A stretch of 64,000 nucleotides of DNA. Source: Desulfovibrio piger. GTDB lineage: Bacteria; Desulfobacterota; Desulfovibrionia; Desulfovibrionales; Desulfovibrionaceae. The notes under the pieces are model-generated. The model was not told where the DNA came from and did no database searches. It worked only from the letters and a program-made list of their open reading frames with translations. A program made the position numbers and the translations under genes. The stretch is taken from contig NZ_OX636706.1 of assembly GCF_951793255.1 (NCBI RefSeq), positions 1,323,001 through 1,387,000 of the forward strand. The letters run 5' to 3'. Shown here one piece after another: positions 36,071 through 44,726 of this stretch (positions within the stretch are counted from its first letter, which is position 1; each line of letters opens with the position of its first letter).

Positions 36071-36835
36071 CTACTTTTTGTTCAAACCTTCGCTCTGTCC
36101 GAAGATGACCAGTTCCAGCCAGTCCAGAGCAAAGTCCAGCGTGGCTTCGTCGGATTCCATGACGGCCTTCTGGCGCTCTTCGGTGATCTCCACGCGGCGG
36201 AAGATGCCCATTTTTTCGATGAGTTCGCGGAATTTGTCCAGCTGGTAGAGGCAAAGGATGACCATGGTGGCCATGCGCGGTTCCAGCGGCTTTTCCGTGG
36301 CCTTGACCATGGCCATCAGGCGCATGTAGCGGTCGTTGGCGGCATTGTACTCGTCCAGTTCCTGGCTGGCCAGCCAGGTCTGGGCCGTCCATTCCTTGCC
36401 TTCGTCAAAGCCGTGGCAGTGGGGCTCACGCACCAGGAAGAAGCGTTCGTCCACGCCCTCGTGACCCATCTTGGTGCCGCGGCCCAGGGGGTAGAAGCGG
36501 CAGGCGCCGGGGCGGTTCTCGTACACGGAACAGCCGCCGGGCGTCACGAAGGGACAGGGCTCGCCGGGGCCTTCCAGCATGCGCAGCAGAGGCAGGGGGA
36601 AGCCCGTGTCGGGGAAGGTGCGCATGCGGGTGAAGTCGTTGAGGAAGGCCTCGCTGGGCATGTTGTTCATATGGCGGCGCAGGCGCAGCACGTCATAGGG
36701 GGTCAGGGGCAGGGTCAGTTCCGCACAGCAGCGGTTGAAGCAGGGAACTTCGGGATGGCAGGCAAAGCAGAAGGTCTTGCCCGGTTCCAGCTCGGGCAGG
36801 TTTTCCATGAATTCGCGGCTGGCGTCTTTTTCCAT
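36071..36835 (-). CDS. YkgJ-family cysteine-cluster protein
   Basis: A 254-residue cytoplasmic protein with the cysteine cluster of YkgJ-type putative metal-chelating proteins: FCFACHPEVPCFNRCC near residues 22-37, then GEPCPFVTPGGCSVYENRPGACRFYPLG near 92-119. The helical C-terminal half has no motif. The CFACH string resembles a haem c site, but there is no export signal, so haem attachment is unlikely. The family may bind zinc or an iron-sulfur cluster; its role is unknown. Monocistronic with its own terminator. Confidence 0.85.
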   Translation of the reverse strand: MEKDASREFMENLPELEPGKTFCFACHPEVPCFNRCCAELTLPLTPYDVLRLRRHMNNMPSEAFLNDFTRMRTFPDTGFPLPLLRMLEGPGEPCPFVTPGGCSVYENRPGACRFYPLGRGTKMGHEGVDERFFLVREPHCHGFDEGKEWTAQTWLASQELDEYNAANDRYMRLMAMVKATEKPLEPRMATMVILCLYQLDKFRELIEKMGIFRRVEITEERQKAVMESDEATLDFALDWLELVIFGQSEGLNKK

Positions 36836-37226
36836 GATGCGTTCTCTTGTTGGAAGGTTGTGGGAGCGGGACAGTGCTTGAGAAAAATTTCCCTAACGCA
36901 CGCTGTCCTGCTTGCTTGTATCCTCTTCCGGGGTTTGCTGCAAACTTTTTCGTTCCGGAAGACGGGCTGCGGTGCCGGGGGACGCGTCGCAGCCTCTTGG
37001 CAGGGCATGTCCGCTGCGGTGCAGGCATCGCGTGCGCTTCTGCCGTAGCGGAGCGGGAGCTTCCCCCCCCCTGGCCGGTGTCACGGGGTGCCATGCCTTC
37101 CCTTTTATGTGGAGAGGAGCGGCCATGCAGCGTGTGCCCGGGCCCCTGTTGGGGAGAACGGGTGTCCTCCACATGGTGCAGCGCCGGGACTGCGGAGACC
37201 TGCGCAGGGGCTGCAGGGCGGGGTCC
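36836..37226. other. Intergenic, nothing clear
   Basis: About 390 bases between the YkgJ-type gene and the small secreted protein gene. It should hold the YkgJ promoter (minus strand). I see no convincing coding sequence, RNA gene or terminator. Confidence 0.4.
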
Positions 37227-37550
37227 TCAGTCGCGACGGCCCGGACGCCAGGAGCCGTCCCGCTGGATGCGGGGCCGGGGCAGACGGTGCTGGCCTTCGG
37301 GACGCAGATGGTGCTTGTTGCGGAAGTCGTCGTAGCCCTTGCGTGCGGGATTGCCCTGCCATTGCCGCTGGGCGGGACGGGCGGAAGACCGGACGGAGGA
37401 CGAAGGCTGCCGGACAGAGCCGGTCGCGGCGGCCACGCTGGTGACGGAGGACGGGAGAGGGCCGCTTTCTGCGGACACCTGCGCGGCGAAGGCGGGAGCG
37501 ATGCCCAAAAGGCAGAGGACGGTCAGCAGGCGGAGAGGCTGGCGATACAT
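37227..37550 (-). CDS. Small secreted basic protein, hypothetical
   Basis: A 107-residue protein with a clear signal peptide (LRLLTVLCLLGIAPAFAAQ, cleavage after AFA or FAA). A Ser/Val-rich stretch follows, then a strongly basic C-terminal half (KGYDDFRNKHHLRPEGQHRLPRPR). There is no cysteine in the mature part. The start at 37550 is chosen for the signal peptide; the ribosome site AGG is weak. No family recognised. It could be wall- or outer-membrane-associated. Confidence 0.5.
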   Translation of the reverse strand: MYRQPLRLLTVLCLLGIAPAFAAQVSAESGPLPSSVTSVAAATGSVRQPSSSVRSSARPAQRQWQGNPARKGYDDFRNKHHLRPEGQHRLPRPRIQRDGSWRPGRRD

Positions 37551-37931
37551 GACGGGACCTCGTGGCGGGGGACAGAAGGGGAGAGAAAACAGCCATCTTG
37601 AGGGGGCGCCCCGTGTCTGGGCATCCGGATTTTGAAAAAAAGGCCGGAAACCACCGGACGAGACGACATGATCATGGCCTTTCCCCGATAACAAAAAAGC
37701 GACCCTCTCCCGCAGGAGATGCCGCTGCCTGTCCTTTCCCATATCCCCCAGCCCCGAATGGCGGGTTTGGGGGAGGGAGGGGGTGCGGGGGAGGGAGCCC
37801 CTTTTTGCCGCGAGCAAGCGACCGAAGGCGGCTTGCAAGGGCCGTGCCCGTTGCGACGAAGGAAGCTACGGGCATCGACAGCAGAGATAAGGGGGGCCCT
37901 CCCCCACAGACATTTTTTTCGTCAGGCCCTG
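37551..37931. other. Intergenic with G-rich tracts
   Basis: No gene seen. The plus strand has several G-tract/A interruptions (37765-37800) followed by CCCCTTTTT, and a GGGGGGCCCTCCCCC stretch near 37887-37901 just past hisG. They may form hairpins or G-quadruplex-like structures, but no standard terminator can be drawn with confidence. Confidence 0.4.
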
Positions 37932-38825
37932 CTAGATGACCTTGTTCAGGGCGTATTCGATGATGCCTTCGGCCCCGGCGTCGCGCAGACGGGGGATGAG
38001 GTCGCGCACCACGTCGATGTTGACCACGGTTTCCACCGAGAGCCAGGCCTCGTCGCGCAGGGGCGAGACCGTGGGCGAGTTCAGGGAGGGCAGCATCTCG
38101 AGGATGGCGTCCAGGTTGGAGGCCGGGGCGTTCATCTTGATGGCCACCAGGCTTTCGGCGCGCAGGGCGCCCTGTAGGAGCAGGGTCAGCTGGTCGATCT
38201 TGGCGCGCTTGCGCGGGTCGGCCCAGGCTTCCTTGTTGGCGATGATGACCGGGTAGGAGCACATCACTTCGTCGATGATGCGCAGGCCGTGGGCCCGGAT
38301 GGTGGTGCCGGTCTCGGTCACTTCCACGATACCGTCGGCCAGGCCTTCCACGACCTTGGCTTCCGTAGCGCCCCAGGAATAGAAGACGTTCACGTCCACG
38401 CCCACGCGCTTGAAGTAATTGCGGGTCAGGCCTTCCAGCTCGGTGGCGATGCGCTTGCCGGCCAGGTCCTGCGGGCACTGGTAGGGGGAGTCACCGGCCA
38501 CGGCCAGCACCCAGCGGCAGGGGCGGTTGGACGTCTTGGAGTAGACCAGATCCGCCACGTGCACCACCTTGTCTTCATGACCGCCTTCCGTGAGCCAGTC
38601 CAGGCCGGTGATGCCCACGTCCAGGATGCCCGCGGCGATGTAGCCGCCGATCTCCTGCACGCGGCACAGCGAGGCCGTGATCTCGGGGTCATTGATGTCC
38701 GGGAAATAGTTGCGCGTATGCTTGCGGATCTTCCAGCCGGCGCGCTCGAAAAGGTTGATGGTGGCGTCTTCCAGCGAGCCCTTGGGCACGCCCAGTTTGA
38801 GGATGGCCTGCGATTCTTCGCTCAT
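37932..38825 (-). CDS. hisG: ATP phosphoribosyltransferase, long form
   Basis: A 297-residue HisG of the long type. The catalytic part runs LKLGVPKGSLEDATINLFERAGW through DVGITGLDWLTEGG and the PRPP loop VEVTETGTTIRAHGLRII. The C-terminal 80 residues (PTVSPLRDEAWLSVETVV) form the ACT-like domain that gives histidine feedback inhibition. It condenses ATP with PRPP, the first step of histidine synthesis. It lies 114 bases downstream of hisI on the same strand and the two are probably co-transcribed. Confidence 0.97.
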   Translation of the reverse strand: MSEESQAILKLGVPKGSLEDATINLFERAGWKIRKHTRNYFPDINDPEITASLCRVQEIGGYIAAGILDVGITGLDWLTEGGHEDKVVHVADLVYSKTSNRPCRWVLAVAGDSPYQCPQDLAGKRIATELEGLTRNYFKRVGVDVNVFYSWGATEAKVVEGLADGIVEVTETGTTIRAHGLRIIDEVMCSYPVIIANKEAWADPRKRAKIDQLTLLLQGALRAESLVAIKMNAPASNLDAILEMLPSLNSPTVSPLRDEAWLSVETVVNIDVVRDLIPRLRDAGAEGIIEYALNKVI

Positions 38826-38939
38826 CGTGTCTACTCCGGCAGGCGAAAGGCCTGCTGCTGTGTTGTTTGGGCCATGCGCCGCATGGCTCCTTCCCAGAGA
38901 CGGGCCCGAAGGCCCGAAGAAAGCATCGTGCGGTCCCGG

Positions 38940-39332
38940 CTACTTGGTGCCGTAGACCTTCCGGGGATCGAAGACCACGGGGGAGCACTCGCGCACCACG
39001 CCGTTGTCCCATTCCCGGTAGAAGCAGGAACGCCGTCCCGTATGGCAGGCCGCGCCGCCGATCTGCTCGATCTTGAGCAGTACGGTGTCGCTGTCGCAGT
39101 CCAGGCGGATGGAAAGCACTTTCTGTACGTTCCCGGACGTGCCGCCCTTGTGCCAGAGTTCCTTGCGGCTGCGGCTCCAGTAATGGGCCTCGCCGGTTTC
39201 CAGGGTACGTTTCCAGGCTTCTTCATTCATATAGGCCAGCATGAGCACTTCGCCCGTGGCCGCGTCCTGCGCGATGGCGGGGACCAGTCCCTTGGAAAAA
39301 TCGGGACCGAAATCCGGCTGTAGTTGCGCCAT
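38940..39332 (-). CDS. hisI: Phosphoribosyl-AMP cyclohydrolase
   Basis: A 130-residue HisI that opens the purine ring of phosphoribosyl-AMP, the third step of histidine synthesis. The zinc/magnesium motifs [14 protein letters not shown] and [15 protein letters not shown] are present, with [19 protein letters not shown] before them. GGAGG precedes the ATG. It is a stand-alone HisI without the HisE domain. First gene of the hisI-hisG pair. Confidence 0.97.
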   Translation of the reverse strand: MAQLQPDFGPDFSKGLVPAIAQDAATGEVLMLAYMNEEAWKRTLETGEAHYWSRSRKELWHKGGTSGNVQKVLSIRLDCDSDTVLLKIEQIGGAACHTGRRSCFYREWDNGVVRECSPVVFDPRKVYGTK

Positions 39333-39820
39333 GGCTCCCTCCGAATCAAAAAAACATGCTCCGGTGCCCCTGTCCGTACGGCGGGTGCGCCGGTGAGGCC
39401 TTTCAGGCTAGCCGCATTCTTGCCCGGACGCAAGCGGCGCCCGCATCCGGCGGCCTTTTTTCACAGCCTGTCCGCTGCCGGTGACAGCCTGGCGACGCCA
39501 GGGTGACAAGAGCCGTGCCCCGCGCCTTTTTGCCGCCCCTGCGTACGGGGACGCCTCGGGCGCTGCCTGACGGAAAGGTGGGCGGGCTTTCAACAACGGG
39601 GCCCGCCCTGCACCCGGCAAAAGGGGCGCCCCTGTCCGGCCGACGCCATCGCGAAGGCCTTTGCAGGCCGCGCCCGTGCCCGTCGCGGGAGGGCCCCGGC
39701 GGCGCCTTGCGCATGGGCGCCGCTTGTGGCAGGTTAGTGCGTTTCCGCCATCAAAAGAATAACCCATCCGCATCGGCGGCAGACGGGATCCCCCCGGCCG
39801 CCGTGCGTCAGAGAGCCATC
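39333..39820. other. Divergent intergenic region between hisI and the DEAD-box gene
   Basis: About 490 bases, GC-rich except for AT-richer stretches at 39340-39360 and 39750-39770. A 7-bp stem CGGCGGC (39774-39780) / GCCGCCG (39797-39803) lies in the leader of the helicase mRNA, just upstream of its ribosome site. No gene or named regulatory element was recognised. Confidence 0.4.
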
Positions 39821-41539
39821 ATGTCCGACATCACCGATCCTACCTGCCCCGCCTCCGCCGGAGAGGCCGCGCAGGAACAGGCCGCCCCTGCGGCCGAACT
39901 TTCCACCCCCGGCGCTTCCCTTGAGAATTTTTCCGTGGCCGAGCCCGAGAACGCCCTGCCGCGCGCCACGCTGGAGACCCTGCCCGAGACCATCGCCGCC
40001 GCCTGCGGCCGTGCGGGCTGGACGTCCCTGATGCCCGTGCAGTCCCTGGCCCTGCCGTACCTGCTGGAAGGCCGCGACATCATGGTGCAGTCCCGTACCG
40101 GCAGCGGCAAGACCGGCTGCTACCTGCTGCCCCTGGTGCCGCGTCTGGATCCCGAACTGCACGCCGCCCAGGCCCTGATCCTGGTGCCCACCCGCGAGCT
40201 GGCCGTGCAGGTGGAGCACGAGGCGCGCACCCTGTTCGAAGGCACGGGCATCCGTCCCGTGGCCGTCTATGGCGGCGTGGGCTACAAGAAGCAGATGGAC
40301 GCCCTGCGTGACGGGGCCCAGCTTGTGGTGGGCACGCCCGGCCGCGTGCTGGACCATCTGCTGCGCCGCACCCTTTCGCTGGACGACCTGGACGCCCTGG
40401 TCTTCGACGAAGCCGACCGCATGCTGTCCATCGGCTTCTACCCCGACATGAAGGAAGTGCAGCGCTACCTGCCGCGCCGCCGCATCCACACCAGCATGTT
40501 CTCGGCCACCTATCCGCCGCACGTGCTCAAGCTGGCCGGGGAATTCCTGACCGAGCCTTCCATGCTCTCCCTCTCGCAGAAGGAAGTGCATGTGGCCGAA
40601 GTGCAGCATCTGTTCTGCCAGAGCCGTCCCATGGACAAGGACCGCGTGCTGGTGCGCCTGCTGGAGACCGAGAACCCGGCATCGGCCATCATCTTTTGCA
40701 ACACCAAGGCCAACGTCCATTATATCACCGGTGTGCTGCAGGGCTTCGGCTACAACGCCGACGAGCTGTCGGCCGACCTTTCCCAGGCCCGTCGCGAGGC
40801 CGTACTGGACAAGATCCGCCAGGGCAGCCTGCAGTATCTGGTGGCCACGGACGTGGCCGCGCGCGGTATCGACATCCCGGCCCTGTCCCACGTTTTCCTC
40901 TACGAGCCCCCGGAAGACCATGAGAGCTACATCCATCGTGCCGGCCGCACGGGCCGTGCCGGGGCCGCCGGTACGGTCATCTCGCTGGTGGACATCATGC
41001 AGCGCATGGAACTGGAGCGCATCGCCCGTCATTACAAGATCGCCCTGCGCGAGATCCCCGCTCCCACGGACGAGGACGTGGCCGTGGTGGCCGGTGCGCG
41101 CGTGACCACCCTGCTGGAGAGCCGTTTCCGCAAGCTGACCGGTCTGGAGAAGATGCGCGTGGCCCGTTATGCGCCGCTGGTACGCGAACTGGCCAGCCAG
41201 GCCGAGGACGACGAGAACGGTCTGCTGCTGGCCATGCTGGTGGATGCCGCCTATCAGGAGAGCCTGGGCCATGTGCAGCAGCTGCCCGAAGGCCGCAGCG
41301 AATCTTCCCGCCGTGGTGACGGCGAGGGCCGGGGCCGCAAGCGTTCCTCCCGTCGTCGCCGTGATCGCGGGGACAAGGCCGCCGAGGCCGCCGCTCCCGC
41401 CGCCGAGGCTGTTGCGGACGCCGCGCCCGCGGCGGATGGCGGGGATGCTCCCGCCCCTGCCGAAGGGGAGGGCACGGCCAAGCGCCGCCGTCGTCGCCGT
41501 CGTCGCAAGCCTGCGGCTGAAGGTCAGGCAGAAGCATGA
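39821..41539 (+). CDS. DEAD-box ATP-dependent RNA helicase
   Basis: A 572-residue protein. An Ala/Glu-rich N-terminal extension precedes the helicase core: Q motif region WTSLMPVQSLALPYLLEG, motif I RTGSGKT, motif Ia PTRELAVQ, motif II DEAD in VFDEADRML, motif III SAT, then the C-terminal domain with motifs IV-VI (ARGIDIPALSH, HRAGRTGRAG). The last 100 residues are Arg/Ala/Pro-rich (KRSSRRRRDRG; KRRRRRRRRK) and probably bind RNA. Such helicases act in ribosome assembly, RNA decay and cold adaptation. It overlaps the next gene by ATGA and starts a three-gene unit ending in ribF. Confidence 0.93.
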   Translation: MSDITDPTCPASAGEAAQEQAAPAAELSTPGASLENFSVAEPENALPRATLETLPETIAAACGRAGWTSLMPVQSLALPYLLEGRDIMVQSRTGSGKTGCYLLPLVPRLDPELHAAQALILVPTRELAVQVEHEARTLFEGTGIRPVAVYGGVGYKKQMDALRDGAQLVVGTPGRVLDHLLRRTLSLDDLDALVFDEADRMLSIGFYPDMKEVQRYLPRRRIHTSMFSATYPPHVLKLAGEFLTEPSMLSLSQKEVHVAEVQHLFCQSRPMDKDRVLVRLLETENPASAIIFCNTKANVHYITGVLQGFGYNADELSADLSQARREAVLDKIRQGSLQYLVATDVAARGIDIPALSHVFLYEPPEDHESYIHRAGRTGRAGAAGTVISLVDIMQRMELERIARHYKIALREIPAPTDEDVAVVAGARVTTLLESRFRKLTGLEKMRVARYAPLVRELASQAEDDENGLLLAMLVDAAYQESLGHVQQLPEGRSESSRRGDGEGRGRKRSSRRRRDRGDKAAEAAAPAAEAVADAAPAADGGDAPAPAEGEGTAKRRRRRRRRKPAAEGQAEA

Positions 41540-42003
41540 GCAGTCTGATGGCCGTCCGTGCCGATGCGGTACGGGAGGCCCTGGACAATTTCCCCGTCCT
41601 GCTCCTCGATCTGGATGCGGGACGGGCCCTGCACATCCTCGGTATCGGCCGTCTGCAGTTCCGGCGTCGTGCCCGGCTGCTGGCGGAGTGGCGCGGCCTG
41701 TGCATGGCCCTGTGGCGTCTGGCCCTGCAGCGCTCCTTCCCCGAGCAGGCCGAGGCCATGTTCCGGCAGTTCCGGGAAAGCTTCGGGCAGAGCCATACGG
41801 ACAAGACCTCGGCCCTGGCCCTGGAGCGTGTCCCGGCCTACTGGGAGGTGCTGGCCGAGCGGGGCGATGCGGACTTTCGTCCCGTGTCCCGTTTTCTGGC
41901 CGCTGTCTTTTTCGAGGACGAGGCCCGCGCACAGGCCATGGCCCTGCGCCTGATGCTGTATGTGCGGCAAACCTATCAATCCATTTTCGACCGTCTTATC
42001 TGA
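41536..42003 (+). CDS. Hypothetical protein between the helicase and ribF
   Basis: A 155-residue protein, largely helical by eye and without motif, signal or membrane segment. Trp, Arg and Phe are frequent (FRRRARLLAEWRGLCMALWRLALQRSF; RQTYQSIFDRLI at the end). Its ATG overlaps the helicase stop (ATGA), and it ends 14 bases before ribF, so it is made from the same message. No function proposed. Confidence 0.78.
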   Translation: MSSLMAVRADAVREALDNFPVLLLDLDAGRALHILGIGRLQFRRRARLLAEWRGLCMALWRLALQRSFPEQAEAMFRQFRESFGQSHTDKTSALALERVPAYWEVLAERGDADFRPVSRFLAAVFFEDEARAQAMALRLMLYVRQTYQSIFDRLI

Positions 42004-42017
42004 GCAACTGGACCATC

Positions 42018-42929
42018 ATGGATACTTCCCCTTCCGCGTCTCCCCGCGCCACGGCCGTCACCATCGGCAATTTCGACGGCGTACACCAGGGCCATCAGGT
42101 CCTCATCCGCCGAGCGCTGACCTACAGCCAGCAGTTCGGCCTGGATTGCGTGGTCATCACCTTCTGGCCGCATCCGCGCGTGCTTTTCGGCAGGCCGCAT
42201 CAGCCCCTGACCAGCCGGGCCGCCCGCATGCGCCTGCTGCAGGGCCTGGGCGATCTGCGTGTGCTGGAGCTGCCCTTCACCCACGAGCTGGCCGCGCTGT
42301 CGCCCGAGGAGTTCGTCCGGCAGCACCTGCTGCCGCTGCGGCTCAAACATCTGGTCATCGGCCACGACTTCACGCTGGGGCGCGGCCGCAGCGGCCAGCC
42401 TGATGTGCTGCGTGCCCTGGGCGAGAAGTACGGCTTTGACGTGGACCAGCTGCCGCCGGTGGAAGTGGGCGGGCATGTGGTCAGCTCCACCTGCCTGCGC
42501 GAGCTCATCGGCAAGGGCGACGTGGCCACGGCCGCCAGCCTGCTGGGCCATGCCTACGGCTGCGAGGGCCTGGTGGTGCACGGCGAAGGCCGCGGCACCG
42601 GCCTGGGTTTCCCCACGGCCAACATCGCCATCCCGGACACCATGCTGCCCGCGCCGGGCGTCTACGCCACCCGCGTGGTGGTGCCGCACCTGGGCAAGAC
42701 CCTGCAGGCCGTGACCAACATCGGCCGCAAGCCCACCTTCGGGGATTACGGCCTGAGCATCGAGAGCTTCCTGCTGGATACGGATCTGAACCTCTACGGC
42801 AGCGAGCTGCGCCTGGACTTCGTGGCCCGTCTGCGCGACGAGAAGCGTTTCGACTCCGCCGATGCCCTGGTGGCCCAGATCCGCACCGACGTGGCCCGGG
42901 CCCGCGATTTGCTGACCATGTATTTTTAG
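42018..42929 (+). CDS. ribF: Bifunctional riboflavin kinase / FMN adenylyltransferase
   Basis: A 303-residue RibF. The N-terminal nucleotidyltransferase has GNFDGVHQGHQ (HxGH-type) and VVSSTCLRELI. The C-terminal riboflavin kinase has GEGRGTGLGFPTANI and the Glu-containing ESFLLDTDLNLYG. It makes FMN and FAD from riboflavin, which the many flavoproteins around it need. The start at 42018 gives the family's usual short lead-in; no strong ribosome site, so coupling to the upstream gene is likely. A strong terminator follows. Confidence 0.96.
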   Translation: MDTSPSASPRATAVTIGNFDGVHQGHQVLIRRALTYSQQFGLDCVVITFWPHPRVLFGRPHQPLTSRAARMRLLQGLGDLRVLELPFTHELAALSPEEFVRQHLLPLRLKHLVIGHDFTLGRGRSGQPDVLRALGEKYGFDVDQLPPVEVGGHVVSSTCLRELIGKGDVATAASLLGHAYGCEGLVVHGEGRGTGLGFPTANIAIPDTMLPAPGVYATRVVVPHLGKTLQAVTNIGRKPTFGDYGLSIESFLLDTDLNLYGSELRLDFVARLRDEKRFDSADALVAQIRTDVARARDLLTMYF

Positions 42930-42953
42930 CCCTGCCTGGGCTGTGCTGTCGAA

Positions 42954-42991
42954 ACGGCAGTCATGGACATGCTCCATGACTACCGTTTTTT
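42954..42991 (+). terminator. Intrinsic terminator of the helicase-ribF unit
   Basis: A 14-bp stem with one mismatch (42954-42967 with 42973-42986) ends in six T. Confidence 0.9.
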
Positions 42992-43029
42992 GTTGAACGG
43001 GCGCTAAGCCCTGGTCTTTTTTTCACGAA

Positions 43030-43047
43030 CTATCGGCGGGCTGATAG
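43030..43047. promoter_or_regulatory. Inverted repeat upstream of the permease gene
   Basis: CTATC-ggcgggct-GATAG lies 70 bases upstream of the SLC13-type permease start, in an AT-rich leader (43010-43100) that must hold the promoter of the cluster. It is a candidate site for the Crp/Fnr regulator encoded at the end of the cluster; the match to a known consensus is poor. Confidence 0.35.
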
Positions 43048-43115
43048 ATTGAGAATTTTTTCCCAGATAGGTTGCAGGCAGATGTTCCGTTTTGTCATGA
43101 AAAAAGGAGTCTGCC

Positions 43116-44663
43116 ATGCCTGAGCAAACCTCTGCCGGTTCCGGTTCGTTTTTGCAGTACCTGGCCGGGAACCTGCGCCGCAACGGACGCAGCCCCGTGC
43201 GTGTCTACACGGGCTTCGTCATCGCCTGGGCGCTCTTTTTCCTTTTCTGGACCGTGCTGCCGCCCTTCCCGGGCCTGACCCACAACGGCATGGCCGTGCT
43301 GGGCATCGTGCTCTGGGCCAGCGTCATGTGGGTCAGCGAGGCCATGCCCACGGGCATCACCGGTATCTCCATCCCCACGCTGCTGCTCATCACCCAGGCC
43401 ATCCCCTGGCAGGGCGGCAAACCGCCCATGTCCATCATCTTCGCCGGGTTCACCAACCACGTCATCTGGCTGTGCCTGTTCGCCTTCCTGGTGGGGGCCG
43501 TCATGCAGCTGGTGGGCCTGGACAAGCGCATCGCCCTGGGCATCCTTGCCCGGCTCAAGGCCTCCAGTGTGGGCCGCGTCATCTGGGGCATGTTCTTCGT
43601 GAACATCGTGCTGGGCTTCCTGGTGCCCGCGGCCAACGCCCGCGCCGCCACCCTGCTGCCCGTGGTGCAGGGCATCTGCCGCCTGCTCGGTGATACGCCG
43701 GAAGAACGCGCCGCCAAGAAGGCCATCGTCATCCAGTCCCTGGTCTACGGCTCCATGATCTGCGGCATGTTCATCATGACCGCCCACCTGCCCAACATGA
43801 TCATGGTGGGTATCTTCGACAAGGCGGGCTTCAGCAACCTCAACTACCTCAACTGGATGCTGCTGCAGGCTCCCTACCTGGGCATGTTCGCCCTGACGCA
43901 GGCCTGGATCCGCTGGCATTTCGGCACGCGCAAGGTGCATATCGCCGGCGGAGTGGAGGCCCTGCAGAAGAAATACGACGACCTCGGTCCCATGACCATG
44001 CCTGAAAAGGTGCTGCTGGGCATCTTTGCCCTGGCGGGCATCATGTTCATGACCGGCAAGGGCAGCTTCATCGCCGAGCTGCACCACCAGCCTCTGGGCG
44101 TCATCGGCCTGCTGGGCATGCTGGTGCTCTTCGCGCCCGGCCTCATGCCCTGTTCCTGGAAGTCCGTGCAGGAAAAGACCATCTGGGGCACCTTCCTGCT
44201 GCTGGGCGGCGCCATGACCATGACCACGGCCATGACCCAGTCCGGTCTGGCCCAGTGGCTGGCCGACCACATCCACGCCTGGGTGGTGGGCATGAGCTGG
44301 TGGCAGGCCATCCTGACCATGATGGTGGGCACGCACATCATCCGCCTGGGCATGCTCTCCAACGTGGCGGCCGTGGCCATGCTGGCGCCGGTGGTCTTTG
44401 CCATGGCGCCCAAGCTGGGCCTGCATCCCGTGGCCTTCACCATGCTGGTCTGTGACACGGATACCTTCGCCTACATCCTGCCCACCCAGATCACCGCGGC
44501 CGTCATCGCACACGGTACGGATACCTTCTCTTCCACGGACTACGCCCGTGCCGGCTGGGTCTCCGTCTGTATCGCCATCGCCTATGGCCTGCTGGTCATG
44601 GCTCCCTGGTACGCCCTGTGGGGCATGCCCGTCTGGGACGCCAGCGCCCCCTGGCCCTTCTAG
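43116..44663 (+). CDS. SLC13/DASS-family anion permease
   Basis: A 515-residue membrane protein with about 12 hydrophobic segments. Typical features of the divalent anion:sodium symporter family are AVLGIVLWASVMWVSEAMPTGITG near the N-terminus, FLVPAANARAATLLPVVQ in the middle, and paired re-entrant-type segments around MTMTTAMTQSGLAQWLA. Family members carry dicarboxylates, citrate or sulfate. A good AAAGGAG precedes the ATG. The next two genes encode an AprA-like flavoprotein and an AprB-like ferredoxin, so the imported anion is inferred to be their substrate or product. Confidence 0.9.
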   Translation: MPEQTSAGSGSFLQYLAGNLRRNGRSPVRVYTGFVIAWALFFLFWTVLPPFPGLTHNGMAVLGIVLWASVMWVSEAMPTGITGISIPTLLLITQAIPWQGGKPPMSIIFAGFTNHVIWLCLFAFLVGAVMQLVGLDKRIALGILARLKASSVGRVIWGMFFVNIVLGFLVPAANARAATLLPVVQGICRLLGDTPEERAAKKAIVIQSLVYGSMICGMFIMTAHLPNMIMVGIFDKAGFSNLNYLNWMLLQAPYLGMFALTQAWIRWHFGTRKVHIAGGVEALQKKYDDLGPMTMPEKVLLGIFALAGIMFMTGKGSFIAELHHQPLGVIGLLGMLVLFAPGLMPCSWKSVQEKTIWGTFLLLGGAMTMTTAMTQSGLAQWLADHIHAWVVGMSWWQAILTMMVGTHIIRLGMLSNVAAVAMLAPVVFAMAPKLGLHPVAFTMLVCDTDTFAYILPTQITAAVIAHGTDTFSSTDYARAGWVSVCIAIAYGLLVMAPWYALWGMPVWDASAPWPF

Positions 44664-44726
44664 CCCTTTGCCGACCTGCCGGGGCGGTATGGCCCCGGCT
44701 CCAACAGCTTTTTACAGGAGAACATC

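Noticed and set aside
36740..36775. CFACH in the YkgJ-type protein as a haem c site
   Set aside because: The protein has no export signal, and the cysteines belong to the family's metal-cluster motif.
38826..38939. Small ORF with a good ribosome site between hisI and hisG as a his leader peptide
   Set aside because: The 17 codons contain no histidine and there is no terminator hairpin with a T run before hisG.
39725..39745. TGGCAGG...TGC as a sigma-54 promoter ahead of the DEAD-box gene
   Set aside because: The GG-to-GC phase is 11 instead of 12 bases, which is not tolerated by sigma-54.
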